A stretch of DNA of 64,000 bases, taken from the NCBI GenBank assembly GCA_013339765.2, contig CM023449.1:222651992-222715991 (forward strand), read 5' to 3'. Numbering within the stretch: the stretch's first letter is position 1; each line of letters begins with the position of its first letter. This DNA is from Haemaphysalis longicornis (Eukaryota; Arthropoda; Arachnida; Ixodida; Ixodidae). The notes under the pieces were generated by a model that saw only the letters and a list, made by a program, of their open reading frames with translations, did not search any database and had not been told where the DNA came from. Of the stretch, positions 1 to 39,499 are shown piece by piece. Both the position numbers and the translations under genes were made by a program.

Positions 1-87
1 AATGGAGAATTTCGTCTTTGTGTTTCAGTGAAATGATCACACCAATATATTAAGGAATTATAAAAATTATTTTAATTTTCGCCGCAG

Positions 88-27395
<27,308 letters not shown>

Positions 27396-27997
27396 GTGTG
27401 GTCGAAACGTATGTGCACTATGCAGCTTGATGAGAGGAGGAAGCTCGACGGTGAGCCTATGATGAAGAGGCTCGACACTCCATGACAGGGCAACCTCATT
27501 ATCTCTCAACGATTGGTAAGGCTCAATGAGCCAAGCCAGGAAGCATGGCGTGTCGCCAGTGGCAACACAGGATCTGCAATGAGCCATTCGATCATTTTAA
27601 AAGTTGTGATACAAATTTATAGATGTTGGAAGTGTATGCCTGTGTAGCTCTCAGAATCACATGGTTGTGAGTTGGAGTAAACAATGTCATATGAGAGTGT
27701 GTACTTTATTTGTAGTTGAACCCTAGGCGAAGTGTCGTACATGTTACCTTGGCGCAAAGTTGTGGCTGGATGTAGGGTGTCATTAGGGCGTATTCCTCCA
27801 CGCTTATGAAATGACTGTTTTCGGTGTGGAGATAAAGGTTAAAGCGCTGTGAAAATTCAGACCTCTGGTGTGTATTGGCAGGCGCCTTTTGAAAAAAGGA
27901 AATTTGTGCAACAGGAGCCAACAACAATTTAAAAAGAGCACTTTGGAGGCAACAAAAATAGACATAGACTACTTCGATGTGCTTAAAAACGAGCATT

Positions 27998-28040
27998 CCC
28001 TGTCTGCCTGCCTGCTTGCCTGCCTGCCTGTCCGTCCATC
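27998..28040. repeat. (CTGC)n-like microsatellite
   Basis: Imperfect repeats of CTGC/CTTGC: GTCTGCCTGCCTGCTTGCC. Confidence 0.75.
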
Positions 28041-28853
28041 CAGTGAGTGAGAGTGAGAGATTAGGAGGGAGTCACCATCTAAGTGACGGTTCTGCCTGAT
28101 GTGCGGAAGCTTTCTTCACCCTTTGCATCCGGCTTTTGTATTTACGTCTGCTAATGCTTACACCGCTTGGCTGCCCTAGAAGCACAAAGAGAGGGTAATA
28201 TGGACTTCAGTGCCTTATATTTCACCGTTTCACATGACAATCGATCTTGTTCTAAGGAATTCCTGCCAGCGTTCACAGCTGACTCTCAGTGATGCTTGGT
28301 TTTTCTAAGACGGCAACCTCTTGCTATTGCAGCAAGTCCTGTATACAGGGAGGCGCTCGCACTTCTCCCTTCAAGTAATTTCAAAATAAACGTGTGCGTA
28401 AGCAGAGCTTTTCGTCCCGACTGGGAAATTTTTATACTCCACGAGCATGGTCTTAGTGCATCCGCCTACAAGAAACTGCACCTTTAGCGCGGTCTCGTAC
28501 AGGGGAAATGTAAACAAAGCAATAAAACATGCATAGAACTCATCTTTAAGGGCGCACCTATCTCCATAGCCGTTCTGCTTCTATTCCGTCGAAATGGTTA
28601 ATACAAAACACAACAAATAAGCGCCTAGAACTAAAGCACATGATCTTCACCGCACCACTATTATACCTATACTCGAAGAATACCGCAAAAAGCGCCGCAG
28701 TTATCAGAATACCAGTCTGCAACTGCCAGAAAATGTTACTCACTAAACTGCAAGGACATGCTCGATCAGTAACACGGAGAAAATCTGGTCTTCCGCAATC
28801 AGGCACCAATGATCATCATAACCCCGAAGAAAAACTACGCAAAGCGTAATTAA

Positions 28854-28859
28854 TTTATT
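28854..28859 (-). promoter_or_regulatory. Polyadenylation signal AATAAA of the small secreted-protein gene
   Basis: AATAAA on the - strand, about 110 bases after the stop codon at 28969. This is a normal distance for a short 3' UTR. Confidence 0.5.
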
Positions 28860-28968
28860 GCAAAGTTAACGCTTCGATCAGTACCGCCATTGTAAACAAG
28901 AGAAGCAGTGGACGATACAAAATGTGAGATAAATTGTCTTGAATCTAACTGCTCTCCGAATGACGGAT

Positions 28969-29430
28969 TCACGATGCTGCTGATTCTGCGACGGGTGACA
29001 ACTGGGGCTTCTCATCAGTCTTTTGTTCAGCCGTTTGGTCGACCTCGGCTGGTTTGAAGATGCTGGGGCGCCTGCGTAAGCTGTTGCCCCTACCACGGCG
29101 ACCAGCCCCGAAGAAGTTCAGTCGTAGTCCAGTAGGACGCACCTGGTGTATTCCTCCCGTGTCAAGGTCCATGCTGAAGATGGCGGGCACGTTGATGCTC
29201 AGGCCGGTGTTAGTCGGTCCAGTGCCCAACTTCATGTTGAAGATGTAAGGGATGTTGATGCCCAGGTTGACAGGTGACAGGCCAAGTTGTCTCGACGACT
29301 TCTGCGTCGACTCCTCGATTTCAGCCGCGGCTTCAACAATGCCACAATGTCCAACGTTCTGCATCAGAAAGCAAATCATCGTCGCCACTACAAACCTGGC
29401 ACGGAACTGGCAGCCACGCAGCTTACGCAT
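28969..29430 (-). CDS. Small secreted protein, 153 residues, with internal repeat
   Basis: An intact frame starts at ATG (29428-29430) and ends TGA at 28969. Residues about 12-30 form a signal peptide (FVVATMICFLMQNVGHCG). The middle has two related blocks, LGINIPYIFNMKLGTG and LSINVPAIFSMDLDTGG, about 23 residues apart. A glycine/arginine-rich stretch (FFGAGRRGRGN) follows, then an acidic and lysine-rich tail. A polyadenylation signal lies about 110 bases after the stop. A possible 3' splice site (TTCTTCACTGTAG) sits about 20 bases before the ATG, so a non-coding first exon is likely. I do not recognise the family. The signal peptide and compact size resemble tick secreted proteins of unknown role, and that likeness is inference only. 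It faces the transporter gene tail to tail. Confidence 0.72.
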   Translation of the reverse strand: MRKLRGCQFRARFVVATMICFLMQNVGHCGIVEAAAEIEESTQKSSRQLGLSPVNLGINIPYIFNMKLGTGPTNTGLSINVPAIFSMDLDTGGIHQVRPTGLRLNFFGAGRRGRGNSLRRRPSIFKPAEVDQTAEQKTDEKPQLSPVAESAAS

Positions 29431-29699
29431 GCCGATTTTCTTTGTATCTACAGTGAAGAAATCAGCAGCTGTCTGAACAGCGCCAGCACTTCTTCTTTAG
29501 AATATTTCCAACTTGCAAATCACAGAAACAGCTGCAGCGAGAATGAACACGGCCAACGGTATACACGAACCCGGCTTCACCTTTTGGACGTTACTCACAC
29601 GCGCAATCTTCTTCAATTTTTTAGTCTTGAAGCAACTTTAAGCAGCGCTCAGACGCAGCAGTGAGATGGAAACTTCAGGCCGGGCTTTCAGATGGGTTA

Positions 29700-32600
29700 A
29701 CACACAGTCTGCCAGAAGAAGCAACGTTTACTCGGCACACTGACGGAACCAGTGACACAAGCGTGATCACGACCCCACCATGTCTCTTTAGATCCTGATG
29801 TCCTCAGAAATGAGCTCCGTATAACTGCTTCGAACTAGCGAGCACCTATGCAGTCTTCCAGACTCCGAAATGAGACGGCCGCCTCGCACACCTGAATTCC
29901 GCATGTAGGCCATTTGCTCAGCTGACCAATCCCCCTTCTTGCGTGCCGGTCCAAATAAACCGAGCTTGCAGGGAACTCCGGTGAGGAGGAATATTTGATG
30001 GAAGAACGAGGAAAGAGGAATTCCGATGCACGCAGTTTGCGCGTTCATTCATCGTTGCTTCTGAATTTTTGTGTGCTTCGTTTTTTATGGAGCAGGATTT
30101 TATTCTCGGCTAACGACGTATCAGAATGACAGGAAATACGGCGCCGAAGGTGACACCAGTGGAAAATTGGGTCATTTTGATTTATTGTTCTTGGCACGAA
30201 ACTGGCTCCCATTTTAAACATAAGTGCGTAGTACGACCCGTAGCTTTGCGAAATATGTGCATGTAATGTAGTGTATGCTCACGCAATAAGTATTCGTTAT
30301 CCCAGTTGAGCATGCGATCCAGAATTTCCCTTTCATGAACCGCACGGTGGCTCTTATTCTAAGCTTTCGGAGAGAGAACGACGCGAATAATGCAGTGATT
30401 TCCAGTACATTAAAGCATATTTATTACTTTTACTACACGCTTCCCTCCGACTTCCGCCTGCCACGTCGAGGGTGTCCGTCATTTAGGCTCTTTATTGAAA
30501 TATAATTTCGCGGAAACTTATATCCAGTTCAATTAAAGACTGTGCGGGTTTCAAACGAAAACAAGGTAGTATGCTTGCGTTAATTGGCTGATTCGTTGCT
30601 CGTGGTGTTCGATCCGACGGTGCTATCCTTGCACGATATGGCGGCAATTTCCTATGTAGCAACCGATGCGTCAAATATATGACTCCTTTACCATAAGTTG
30701 TCTGTCCTGAAGTAAGCCGATTAGGAGCCGAGATACTTCTATATGAAGTGTCCGATGCCCCACTGGGAAGATGTGGCTCATAGTGGTGTGCGGGACTGCC
30801 AAATTTCACATCCCCGGGACCAATTTTGTCCACTCCGCAGCATACTGTGGGCAGCACATTAGGCAGTGTTCCGTATATCATGACCTTAAGGAGGCGGATG
30901 GTGAGGTAGAAACTACGAGACCACGAAAAAACTGCATAAGGCAAGCATAATGAAGTGCAAGTCATGTCTTACTTTTGATCGCTTTTACCCCCTACTTCAA
31001 TCCGCACCCCCCTTGTCATGTACTACTTCTCTGATCTCATTCAATTTCAACCAGTGACGTAACACAGAGTAACACCGAAAAATCTATCGTATACGAAGCC
31101 GACCGTAAAAAAGGCCTTTGAAATATCAAATGCGTACTAATTGGTAGCCAATGTTGTCACTCAAATTTTGCAGCTGACTAGAGTAATAATGTAAACGAAA
31201 TACTATTTTCTGCGTTTATAATATAGGTCAGTCTGTGCGAGTTGGTTTGGAGGCCTTTTGATGAATGAGCAGACGAAAAATTAAAATATAAGAACACATA
31301 CGAAAGGAAACATAAATATAAGGTAGTGCTTGGTTGCTGCTAACGTTTATGTTTGTCTTTCAACTGTTTCGCTCTGTTCATACGTCACAATGTAATGCGT
31401 AAAAGGACACTAATTTTGGCATGTAGCTCCAAAAGTCCAACTTTTTAACGAAAGTGTGAGAACAAAAATGCAATCTCAGCTATGTGTACGGGATCATGAA
31501 GAGTGGAATAAGTCATGAGGCTATAACTATTTGAACACTTTGGGTCTCCTTTCAAAGCTAAAACCAAATATTTTTACTCTACTGAAATTTTTGTCACTGC
31601 TTGTTATGTTTAGCCTACGAAATTTACAAAAATGTTTTGTGCAAAAGTATGGAATGTGTTAACAATCGAAACTACACTTGAAAGAATTTGACATGCAATT
31701 GACATGCAAAATTTTCAACTGACTTGTCGAATCAACATGTATGTTTTTCAGGGGTTAGAAATTTTTATATTTTGCTTTCTTTGTTTTGCTGTGTTTTGCT
31801 ATTCAATAATGCATTTCTGTATCGAATCGGACACTAACCTTTGGCGATCGGTCCAAATAATTTTAGTATTGTTTCCCAGATGCGTTCAATAAAGTTATTT
31901 GATGAAAAAAGTGTTTGAACAAGCTATTTCATCACGATTTATTTCAAATCCCGAAAAGACTCCAGAAACCATGAATATTTTTCCTTCGCGAGAATACGCG
32001 ACGGGAGCTCTTAATTAATGTCATCTCATGAACATCCTTGCGAGAGCTGAAACTATGGTTCATTTTTCCTTCACGAGATGCTGCCAGTCAGTTACAATCT
32101 AAAAGACTGAAGAGTGCACGACAGGCAGAAAGAAGGCACCAGATGTCTTGCCGCAGGGGGTGGCAGTTTAATTCTGTGCGCGTGGCTTGGCCTCTGCTGA
32201 GATCAACATGGTGATGATGGTGATGAGCGTTGTTGTGGTGGACAAAATGCTACCGCTTCAAAATTATTTCTCTCCTACTAAATTAAAATTTGAGTGTTTG
32301 TTCTGCCTTAAGATATGACACGCTGAATTGGGGTAAGCTGTGATGACGGCAAGCACACAACTGCCCATGCACACGCTTATTGTTAACAAAATTTGGGGTG
32401 ACTTTAAAACAGCCTGCACAAGAACCGCTTATGTAAAAAGTCAGCGCAGGAATACTTCCTGTAAAGTTAAACTACGCCAGAATGTCCTCAACCGGAAAAC
32501 AGAACTTTAAGAGATAGCCCAGCCGGCCGTGCATGCATTCGCGTTCACTTCTCGGAAACCTGGAACATTTGCACAGTTGCTGCTCCACTTTTGCAGTTTT

Positions 32601-33640
32601 GTTTTATTATCTTGAATATGAAATGCTGTAGAAACAGATGGCTCTTTCATTGTCCAAGTCATCGCTTTGCCTTAAGAATGAACACAGTTACTTCACATGG
32701 CGATTTCCCGATTCCTGTCGCGTTTAGCTCCTTATCGATAAAACTGTGCTAAGTATACTCGCATACCTTTCAGCAAAATACTTCCGGAGCCTCCACGGCG
32801 AGATTCATAACTCATTTTTTCTGCCTTTCGGGTGGGCACCCGATGGAGGTTTGTTGCTACGGGGGAACCAGAGTTATTGCAAATTTGTGACATTGATTTT
32901 TTTATGGACAGAACAAAATTTTATGTTGGACTTCCCTTCTGTGTGTCCATTAAGTAGAGAGATGTGCCTCTCCCACTCTCTCTGAAAACCGTAGCCTAAT
33001 TTATTCCTTTAACATGACGGCATAGATAGATATTGCATAAAACACAACAATTTTACGATCCTAAATGAGCTATGCGGTTACCCATGATGAACAATGAGTA
33101 CGCTGGCTGGTGAACGCCGGAAGACACACTTGCAACGGGTTCACACAAATGTTCTCCACAAGTCGCACGTGTCCCCAGGAAAATGTTTGGCTGTCGTGTA
33201 GTTTCCATGCTGAAGCCACATAAAATGGGGATGCTCCGCCGAAAACGGTAGCCATTCTTTGCCGTCGTACAACGTCGGTGTCCTGCCGCACACAACACAG
33301 AAAAAACAACCACAGCACGTTTTGGGGCACTCATAGTCGGTTTAAAGATAGCGGTCACCGTCAGCTACTGTTTCCTGTTGTGCGACTCGTGGCAGTATTT
33401 TTCTGATTATGCAAAAGCGCTAAGAAAATTCCACCAAAAGCTTTGTTTTTTAAGGTAGTCTTTCTTAATGTGTCACTTTTGAAACGCCATGAAATACACT
33501 TGAGAAGTTGCACACCTAAGATTCCCCACATTCAATATCTACACTACAAATGTTGAATTGAAATTGAAAAGACTGATTCAGTTCTAGCCCAATGGAAAGA
33601 GCCTTAGAGTGGTTATGAAGGTACACATTGATATCGAACG
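29700..33640. other. No gene recognised
   Basis: About 4 kb of AT-rich DNA. The longer open frames (for example about 30492-30965 on the - strand) lack any recognisable motif and have low-complexity composition. Confidence 0.5.
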
Positions 33641-33650
33641 TTTTTGACCG

Positions 33651-33705
<55 letters not shown>

Positions 33706-33709
33706 TTAA
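33651..33709. repeat. (TTTA)n microsatellite
   Basis: About 14 perfect copies of TTTA. Confidence 0.95.
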
Positions 33710-33828
33710 CATACCTACATTCGCCAAGAGTAATTGGCGCAGTTGGTGGTATACATGAAATAAAAACAAAGAATGCCAAGCACGGCATTATCGCAATAAG
33801 CAAAAAAATGCAGCGTTTAGCGCGTTAC

Positions 33829-34086
33829 GGAACACACTCATAAGCACTTGACCATGAGCACATGACCTGAATTGTTTTTCTTTGAGTGTGCCGCTGTCAC
33901 CAGCTGTTTCAGCTGTAATGTTACAGCTGAAACAGCAAGCACCGCATAATGAGCTATAATATTACAGCTTACATTCAGCTATAATATTACAGCTGAAACA
34001 GAAGAAACAGCAGGTTACAGCGGCACACTCAATAAGAAAAACTATTCAGGTCATGTTGTGCTCATGCTCAAGTGCTTATGAGTTCC
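33829..34086. repeat. Large palindrome / fold-back element, about 258 bp
   Basis: The left arm (33829-33902, beginning GGAACACACTCATAAGCACT) and right arm (34014-34086, ending AGTGCTTATGAGTTCC) are inverse copies of about 73 bases with few differences. The centre holds a perfect smaller palindrome, CTGTTTCAGCTGTAA with its inverse, and two direct copies of AGCTATAATATTACAGCT. No coding content. Confidence 0.88.
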
Positions 34087-35089
34087 GAAGGGCCCAAGAG
34101 CTTATGTTCTCTCAATATCGTTGATTTGTGAATATTGTACGCGTAACTGCAGGCAGCTTCATTGAAACATTCATTTTGCCTTCTCAGACCGGAATAACAA
34201 CTCGCATAATTGCCATGAGAGGGCTAGTAAATTAGGTGAAAAATGTATTAAGGGGAAGCCAACCCAGCCTTAACCAGGCGTTATACTATTTCCCGTTAAT
34301 ATTATTAGGTTTTTGGCTGGGGGGTGTGTGCATGCTTTGGCGGCAGTGGAGATATCAAGCTGGCTTAATCTCTTGCACAAATTGTAGCATGGTACGATCA
34401 TGCAGAAGCCCCTGACGCTAAATACGACGGCATGGTTATTTGGTGACTAACTACGTTACTGCTGTGCAGACACTGTTTATTAAGCCACACGTAAACACCC
34501 TTCATTGTCACCGTGCAGTCAGCCCCTGTTCGGTACTAAAATATCTTGCAATAACATCAATATCGCAGGAGCACTATGCATGAAAGAACATTTGCGCCGC
34601 TTCCCGGTAACGGTCGCCCTAAGGGCTCCTACTCGGTTTTAGCAACTTCGTGCAGCGTTGGCAAGGCTGGCAACCGTTCAGTGAGCGGAACACCGATCGA
34701 ACAAATAGACGATACGACCACGCGGTATTTAATCCTCGGGGACAAATCCGTACGCTGGCGCCATCCACTGCACTTAGGCTGGAACCTAATGGCACACCTA
34801 AAACACTCCTGCGCGATTTGGAACCTCTTTACATTCGCTGTTTCAACTCCGCCACACAAAAGCGTAGCTCTGCCGAGTATGGTATTTACAAAAGCCTAGT
34901 ATGGTATTAGCGACCAAGCTGCCTGTTGCGAAGCAATAGTTTACGAGCAAAAGAAGTACTACGAGAACAATGCTACCGATTCTGCTGCTGCATATGCCAG
35001 AACGGGGATGTTTAGGGGGACTTTCGGTGCAGACCGAGCCTCTATCAACGTGCACGGCAAAAACCGCTTCGATTGGGCAGGAATATGCG

Positions 35090-35275
35090 ATTCAATTCAG
35101 CTCCCGGCCGCGGCGGCCGCATTTCTGATGGAGTCGAAAAGCGAAAACGCGCATGTGTTTGGGATTTCGGCGCACATTAAAGATCCCCAGGTGGTCGAAA
35201 TTAATCCCGAGTCCTACACTACGGAGCGACTCATCGCCTGTGTAGCGTAGGCGCGTTAAACCTCATAATCAATCA
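35090..35275 (+). mobile_element. Ruka-type SINE, 5'-truncated
   Basis: Starting within the end of the B-box region (CTCCCGGCCGCGGCGGCCGC), the body includes AAAGATCCCCAGGTGGTCGA and GCGCGTTAAACCTCATAATC. The tRNA-like head is lost. The 3' end runs into the long TA tract. Confidence 0.82.
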
Positions 35276-35276
35276 A

Positions 35277-35385
<109 letters not shown>

Positions 35386-35424
35386 GTGAAACGACTCATA
35401 ACGGTAAGCGCTGGCGGGCGACCA

Positions 35425-36285
35425 GATAGAGTTCTAGCTGACCGTTTTCGACGCTCTGCTCCGGTATCGGAAGCGCCCTCAGCACAAACGGAGCCAATGC
35501 CGTTCGCGGCCAAGCCGGCCACGCACCACACGCAATGGCGTTCCCGCTTGCTATCGGAGCGGAGCGAACCGCGAAAAACGATCAGATAAAACTCGCCAAT
35601 AGAGAGTTTTAGCTGACCATTTTCGACGGTCCGCCCCGGTCGGAGTCCTGCCCAGCGCAACCAAAACCCAATGCCGTTCTCAGCCAAGCGCGCCACGCAT
35701 GCGCAGTGGAACTCCCGCTGATTTCGGAGTGGAGCGAACCGTGAAAAACGGTCAGCTAATATAGTCGAGAGTTTCAGCTGACTGTTTTCGACCGTCTGCT
35801 CTGGTACCGGCGGCCTTCTCAGCGCAACCGGAGCCGATGCCGTTCGCGGCCAAGCGCGCAACGCATGCGCAATGGCGCTCCTGCTTGATATCGGAGCGGA
35901 GCGGACCGTGCAAAACGGTCAGCTAGAATAATAGAGAGTTTTAGCTGACCGTTTCCGACGATCCTTTCCGGTATCGGCGGTCCACTGAACGCAACCGGAG
36001 CCAATGCCGTTCGCGGCCAAGTGCGCCACTCATGCGCAATGGCGCTCCCCCTTAGTGAAGCGGGCCGTAAAAAACGGTCAGGTAGTTTTAGCTTACCGTT
36101 TTTTACGGCCCGCTCCGCTCCGATATCAAGCACCTAGCTGACCGTTTTCCACTGCCCGCTCCGCTCCGATATCAAGCGGGCATGCGCGCTTGGCCGCGTA
36201 CAGCATTGGCTCCGGTTGCGCTGAGCAGGCCGCCGGTTCCGGAGCCGGCCTTCGAAAAAGGTCAGCTAAAACTCTCTATTGTCAC
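35425..36285. repeat. Tandem cluster of about five short inverted-repeat elements (about 165-200 bp each)
   Basis: Each unit starts near GAGAGTTTTAGCTGACCGTTT and ends with the inverse, AACGGTCAGCT...; the core contains CAACCGGAGCCAATGCCGTT and GCGCAATGGCGCTC. Units begin at about 35427, 35601, 35767 and 35932 in one orientation. The last, about 36086-36282, is inverted (GGCTCCGGTTGCGCTGAGC). Every unit is therefore itself a small terminal-inverted-repeat element. Confidence 0.82.
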
Positions 36286-36452
36286 AGTGAAAACCAAAGC
36301 GCACTACAAAGCTTCGCAGCTGCGACGGTGAAGGAGAGGGTAGCGTCACCTGATGGACGGAACGATAGCGGCGGCAATTCATTCCGGGGCTGCGCAGTGA
36401 AATGCCGATCGCGGCGGCCGCGGTTTCTTCTGCCATGACAGACGCCGCTAGC

Positions 36453-37548
36453 TTAAAGGGGCCCTAAATAGGTCTCGATTTCAAGCACGCTATCGCTAGA
36501 TAAGCGTTTTTTTTTTTCCTTTCCTTGTTTGAATATGGGGTCTTGCCACCATTCAATGGAGCTCTGACCTAGCTTTTTTGCCTGTGAAGTAGCCTGTATG
36601 ACGCAGCTGGCGCTGAAGACTACGGCATCACTATAGGCGAGTTTCGTCAAATGCTGCAGCCAATCAGCTTCCGGCTCTCGGGAGAACCCTCAGATTGTTT
36701 AGGCGGCTCGGGCGGCGTCTACGAGAACGACACTCCGGCATGGTGTACCTTTGGAAGGCCGAACGTCGATCGTCGCCATCTATCACACGAGCTTAGCTGA
36801 GTTTGCTGATATAGCGCGCCGTTTACAAGATATTAATAATGCTGACAATCACGGTGTGCCTTCTGCAGGAGGAAGCGCTAGGCACGCGACCTCGGAAACC
36901 ATCTGCCTTCATGTTGGACGTAGACCGCTCCCGAATCGGCACACACCGCAGCAGCTAGAGCTCGTCGTCCCCTGCCAGATGCAAACTATAGCTGAAAATC
37001 AGTTTACAAATATGTGATAGGGTATGATGGTGCGGCGCAGGAGATTGTCTTCGGCGGGGCTTCATAAAGCGGTGACCGAATAACTGCGGCTATGTTGTCT
37101 TTTTTTGCGCTACCTGGCTCCAAGACCTGTTCGCCTCAACAGCGCCGTGTGCAAGAAACGCAAGCGGGCTGCTAATCGTAGGTGTAAATCTTCAATTATT
37201 GTCGTGAGCGAGCATGTTGTTTTTGGAGCCCTGCTATCTGGCCTTTACACACTAGGTTTCCCCTAATGCTAGAACTGACGTGCCATCGCTAGCACGGCCG
37301 ACGCGAAAAGCAGTGCCCCGCAGCCAGTAGGATTATGCGCACCGGCTGCTAAAAATGAAAAATCTGGACGAACCGCTCAGCGGAGCCAATGGCTGCGCTC
37401 ACCTCGGAGCGCAAGCGCCCTGACAAGTGTCTCTAGGTTGCTTTGCTCGAGCTTATCATCTCGTAGCATCCACAGCGCTTTGAGGCGCGAGAAAGGGTGA
37501 AAGCTCCGGCCTTATCGCCCTTCGCCAACCTATTTAGGGCCCCTTTAA
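36453..37548. mobile_element. TTAA-flanked inverted-repeat element, copy 2 type (1096 bp)
   Basis: It starts TTAAAGGGGCCCTAAATAGG and ends with the exact inverse CCTATTTAGGGCCCCTTTAA, giving TTAA on both sides and a perfect 20-base palindromic pair. I recognise no gene inside. It lies directly beyond the 3' end of the esterase exon. Confidence 0.82.
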
Positions 37549-37651
37549 CCTAGGCAAGCGTTTATGACGTAGACTGACCGACCTGGGAATCGTCGTTTCT
37601 CAACCTGCCTTGTTCTTACTCCGTGACTGCGGCCGACACGTGTGTACCTAC

Positions 37652-39129
37652 CCATTTCGAGCGAATGATGCTAGTGTCTTCATGGCGTAATCGCTGAATT
37701 CCCGATCACTGTCCGTGTAGATCGTCGGTTTCAAGAATGGAATGCCGAAGACGAACGGTATCTCTTCCATGTGCGTGGCTCCAAACCATTTTGGCATTAG
37801 GGATTTCTCAGAACGGTGTCCAAACACCATGGCGAACACTTTCCACCTTTAGCGGAAAGTTTCTCGGCAAAGAATCTACTCGGACAGTAAAAGTGGTGAT
37901 GGGCGATGAAGTCGCCGATGGCTTGCCTTCGTGCCACTTTGTCTCCAACAGGCACAGTCTTCGTAAATTTGGCGACAAGCGGAAGAAACTGCTCCTTGAC
38001 GAAAGGTCGAAGAAGGTTCCATAGTTTGTTTCGAAGGATTCCGACTCATAACCACTCAAGTCTTCTAGGAACAATTTCTCGTCCGGCTGCATAAGGAAGA
38101 GGAACGCTCCTTCGTTCGCCGTAACACTGACCATTGCGTCGACCACGTGAACGAATCCTTCCTTCATGGCGAGTGAAGGCCGACACGGGATGAACTCAGT
38201 TTCAAAAGTGGGCCGTAAAGTCGATTTTGTTGCTGCGCAAATCTCTTCCGCTGAGCGTTCACGGAGGCAGTCCAGCACTTCACCGGCAGGGGTGCTCAGG
38301 CCAGCGGAGGACTCGGAGCATCCAAGCGACGCAACGATAGCGTTCACCAACTCCATGCTTTCAGGAACGGAGTCGACGCAGGTATCACTATTCATCGTTC
38401 CGCTCATCAGGAAGACCCGGTGTATCAGTCCCCGGCTGTGTGGAGACAGGAGGTGAGCGTGAATAAGCATGGCGCCCGAGCTTTCACCGAAGGCGGTCAC
38501 GGACTCCGGGTCCCCCCCGAACGCCCGTATGTTACTCTGAATCCACTGCAGCACTAACAGTTGGTCCCAAAGCGCCAAATTGCCTGGCATCTCCCGGTTA
38601 TTCGCGTCCATGAAGGAGAAGGCGGACAGGCGGAAGTTGCACGAGACGACAACAACGTCATTGAGCGCAGCCAAGGCAGAACCGTCGTACCTGGATTCGT
38701 AAGCTGACCCGAGCTTAAACATACCTCCGTGGAACCATAGTAAAACGGGTAACTTTAGCGTTTCCGATGCCCTCGGTGTCCACACGTTCAGGTAGAGACA
38801 GTCCTCGGAGAGGGTGGTGGGGATGTGAAATACTCGTGGTACTCGGTGTTGCATACACGAGTTCTTCGCGGTCGTTGCATCGTAGACGCCGTCCCAGCTT
38901 TCGGCTCTCTGCGTCTTTTGAAAGCGCAGCTTTCCCACAGGTGGCTTCGCGTACGGTATTCCCATAAAAACATCTACGGGCTTGTCAAGTACTTTTTTGG
39001 ATATACCGCGAACGCAGCCGTGAGTCGTAGAGACGATGACAGTGCTGGCCATGCAGGTGGGGATGAAGAGCGTGGCAACACATAACAAGGCTTCCAACGC
39101 AAGTTGCCGGCATTTCTCCCTGCGGCCCA
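37652..39129 (-). CDS. Carboxylesterase/cholinesterase-like enzyme (type-B, alpha/beta hydrolase), main exon with two frame breaks
   Basis: This family hydrolyses carboxylic esters, and in arthropods it includes detoxifying enzymes. Reading from 39129 down: a hydrophobic leader (ALEALLCVATLFIP), FMGIPYAKPPVGKLRF, SEDCLYLNVW, an oxyanion-hole segment HGGM (usually HGGG), the nucleophile elbow FGESSGA (Ser near residue 217), the acid residue in NEGAF (Glu near 340), and the histidine in GATHMEE. The histidine and its surroundings (VFGHRS, IPFVFG, FARNG) are reached only after two single-base shifts, near 38025-38032 and 37840-37843; between them the third frame reads family-like (FVKEQF, FYCPSRFF). 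The frame enters through an acceptor (CATTCGCAG) without an ATG, so an upstream exon is needed. After FARNG a donor GTAGGT gives a likely splice, with a last exon not found. Either a young pseudogene or indel errors in the assembly. Confidence 0.87.
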
Positions 39130-39499
39130 CTGCGAATGCAAAAATAATAGAATTTGAGTTGCTTCCTGAACAGTAAGGGAAGAAAGCAATTTAATTAAGA
39201 GGCTTCCGTACTCCAAAACCTACGCGCATCAGTCAACAAACAGGCCAGGCGACATCTATCTTGTCAAACAGTCTATAATACTGTCGCGCCGTCATCTACC
39301 CAGAACCTCCCCTGCATATCACGCAGTCGGCTGGGAAGCAAGGTTCGTGAGCAGACGCATTTATTTGCTGAAGAAAAATATTTAACATAACTAAATATAC
39401 AAAAATAAGGTCCCAGAGCACGAGGCTATTGGGGGACCTCCTTTTGCCGTACATAGTCGACTACCGAGGCAGTCTTTGTGACTGAATGACCCTCCTACG

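Noticed and set aside
30492..30965. A 157-residue gene on the - strand
   Set aside because: No domain, signal peptide, splice support or recognisable relative.
34576..34899. A 107-residue gene on the + strand
   Set aside because: No family resemblance and no splice or polyadenylation signals that fit.
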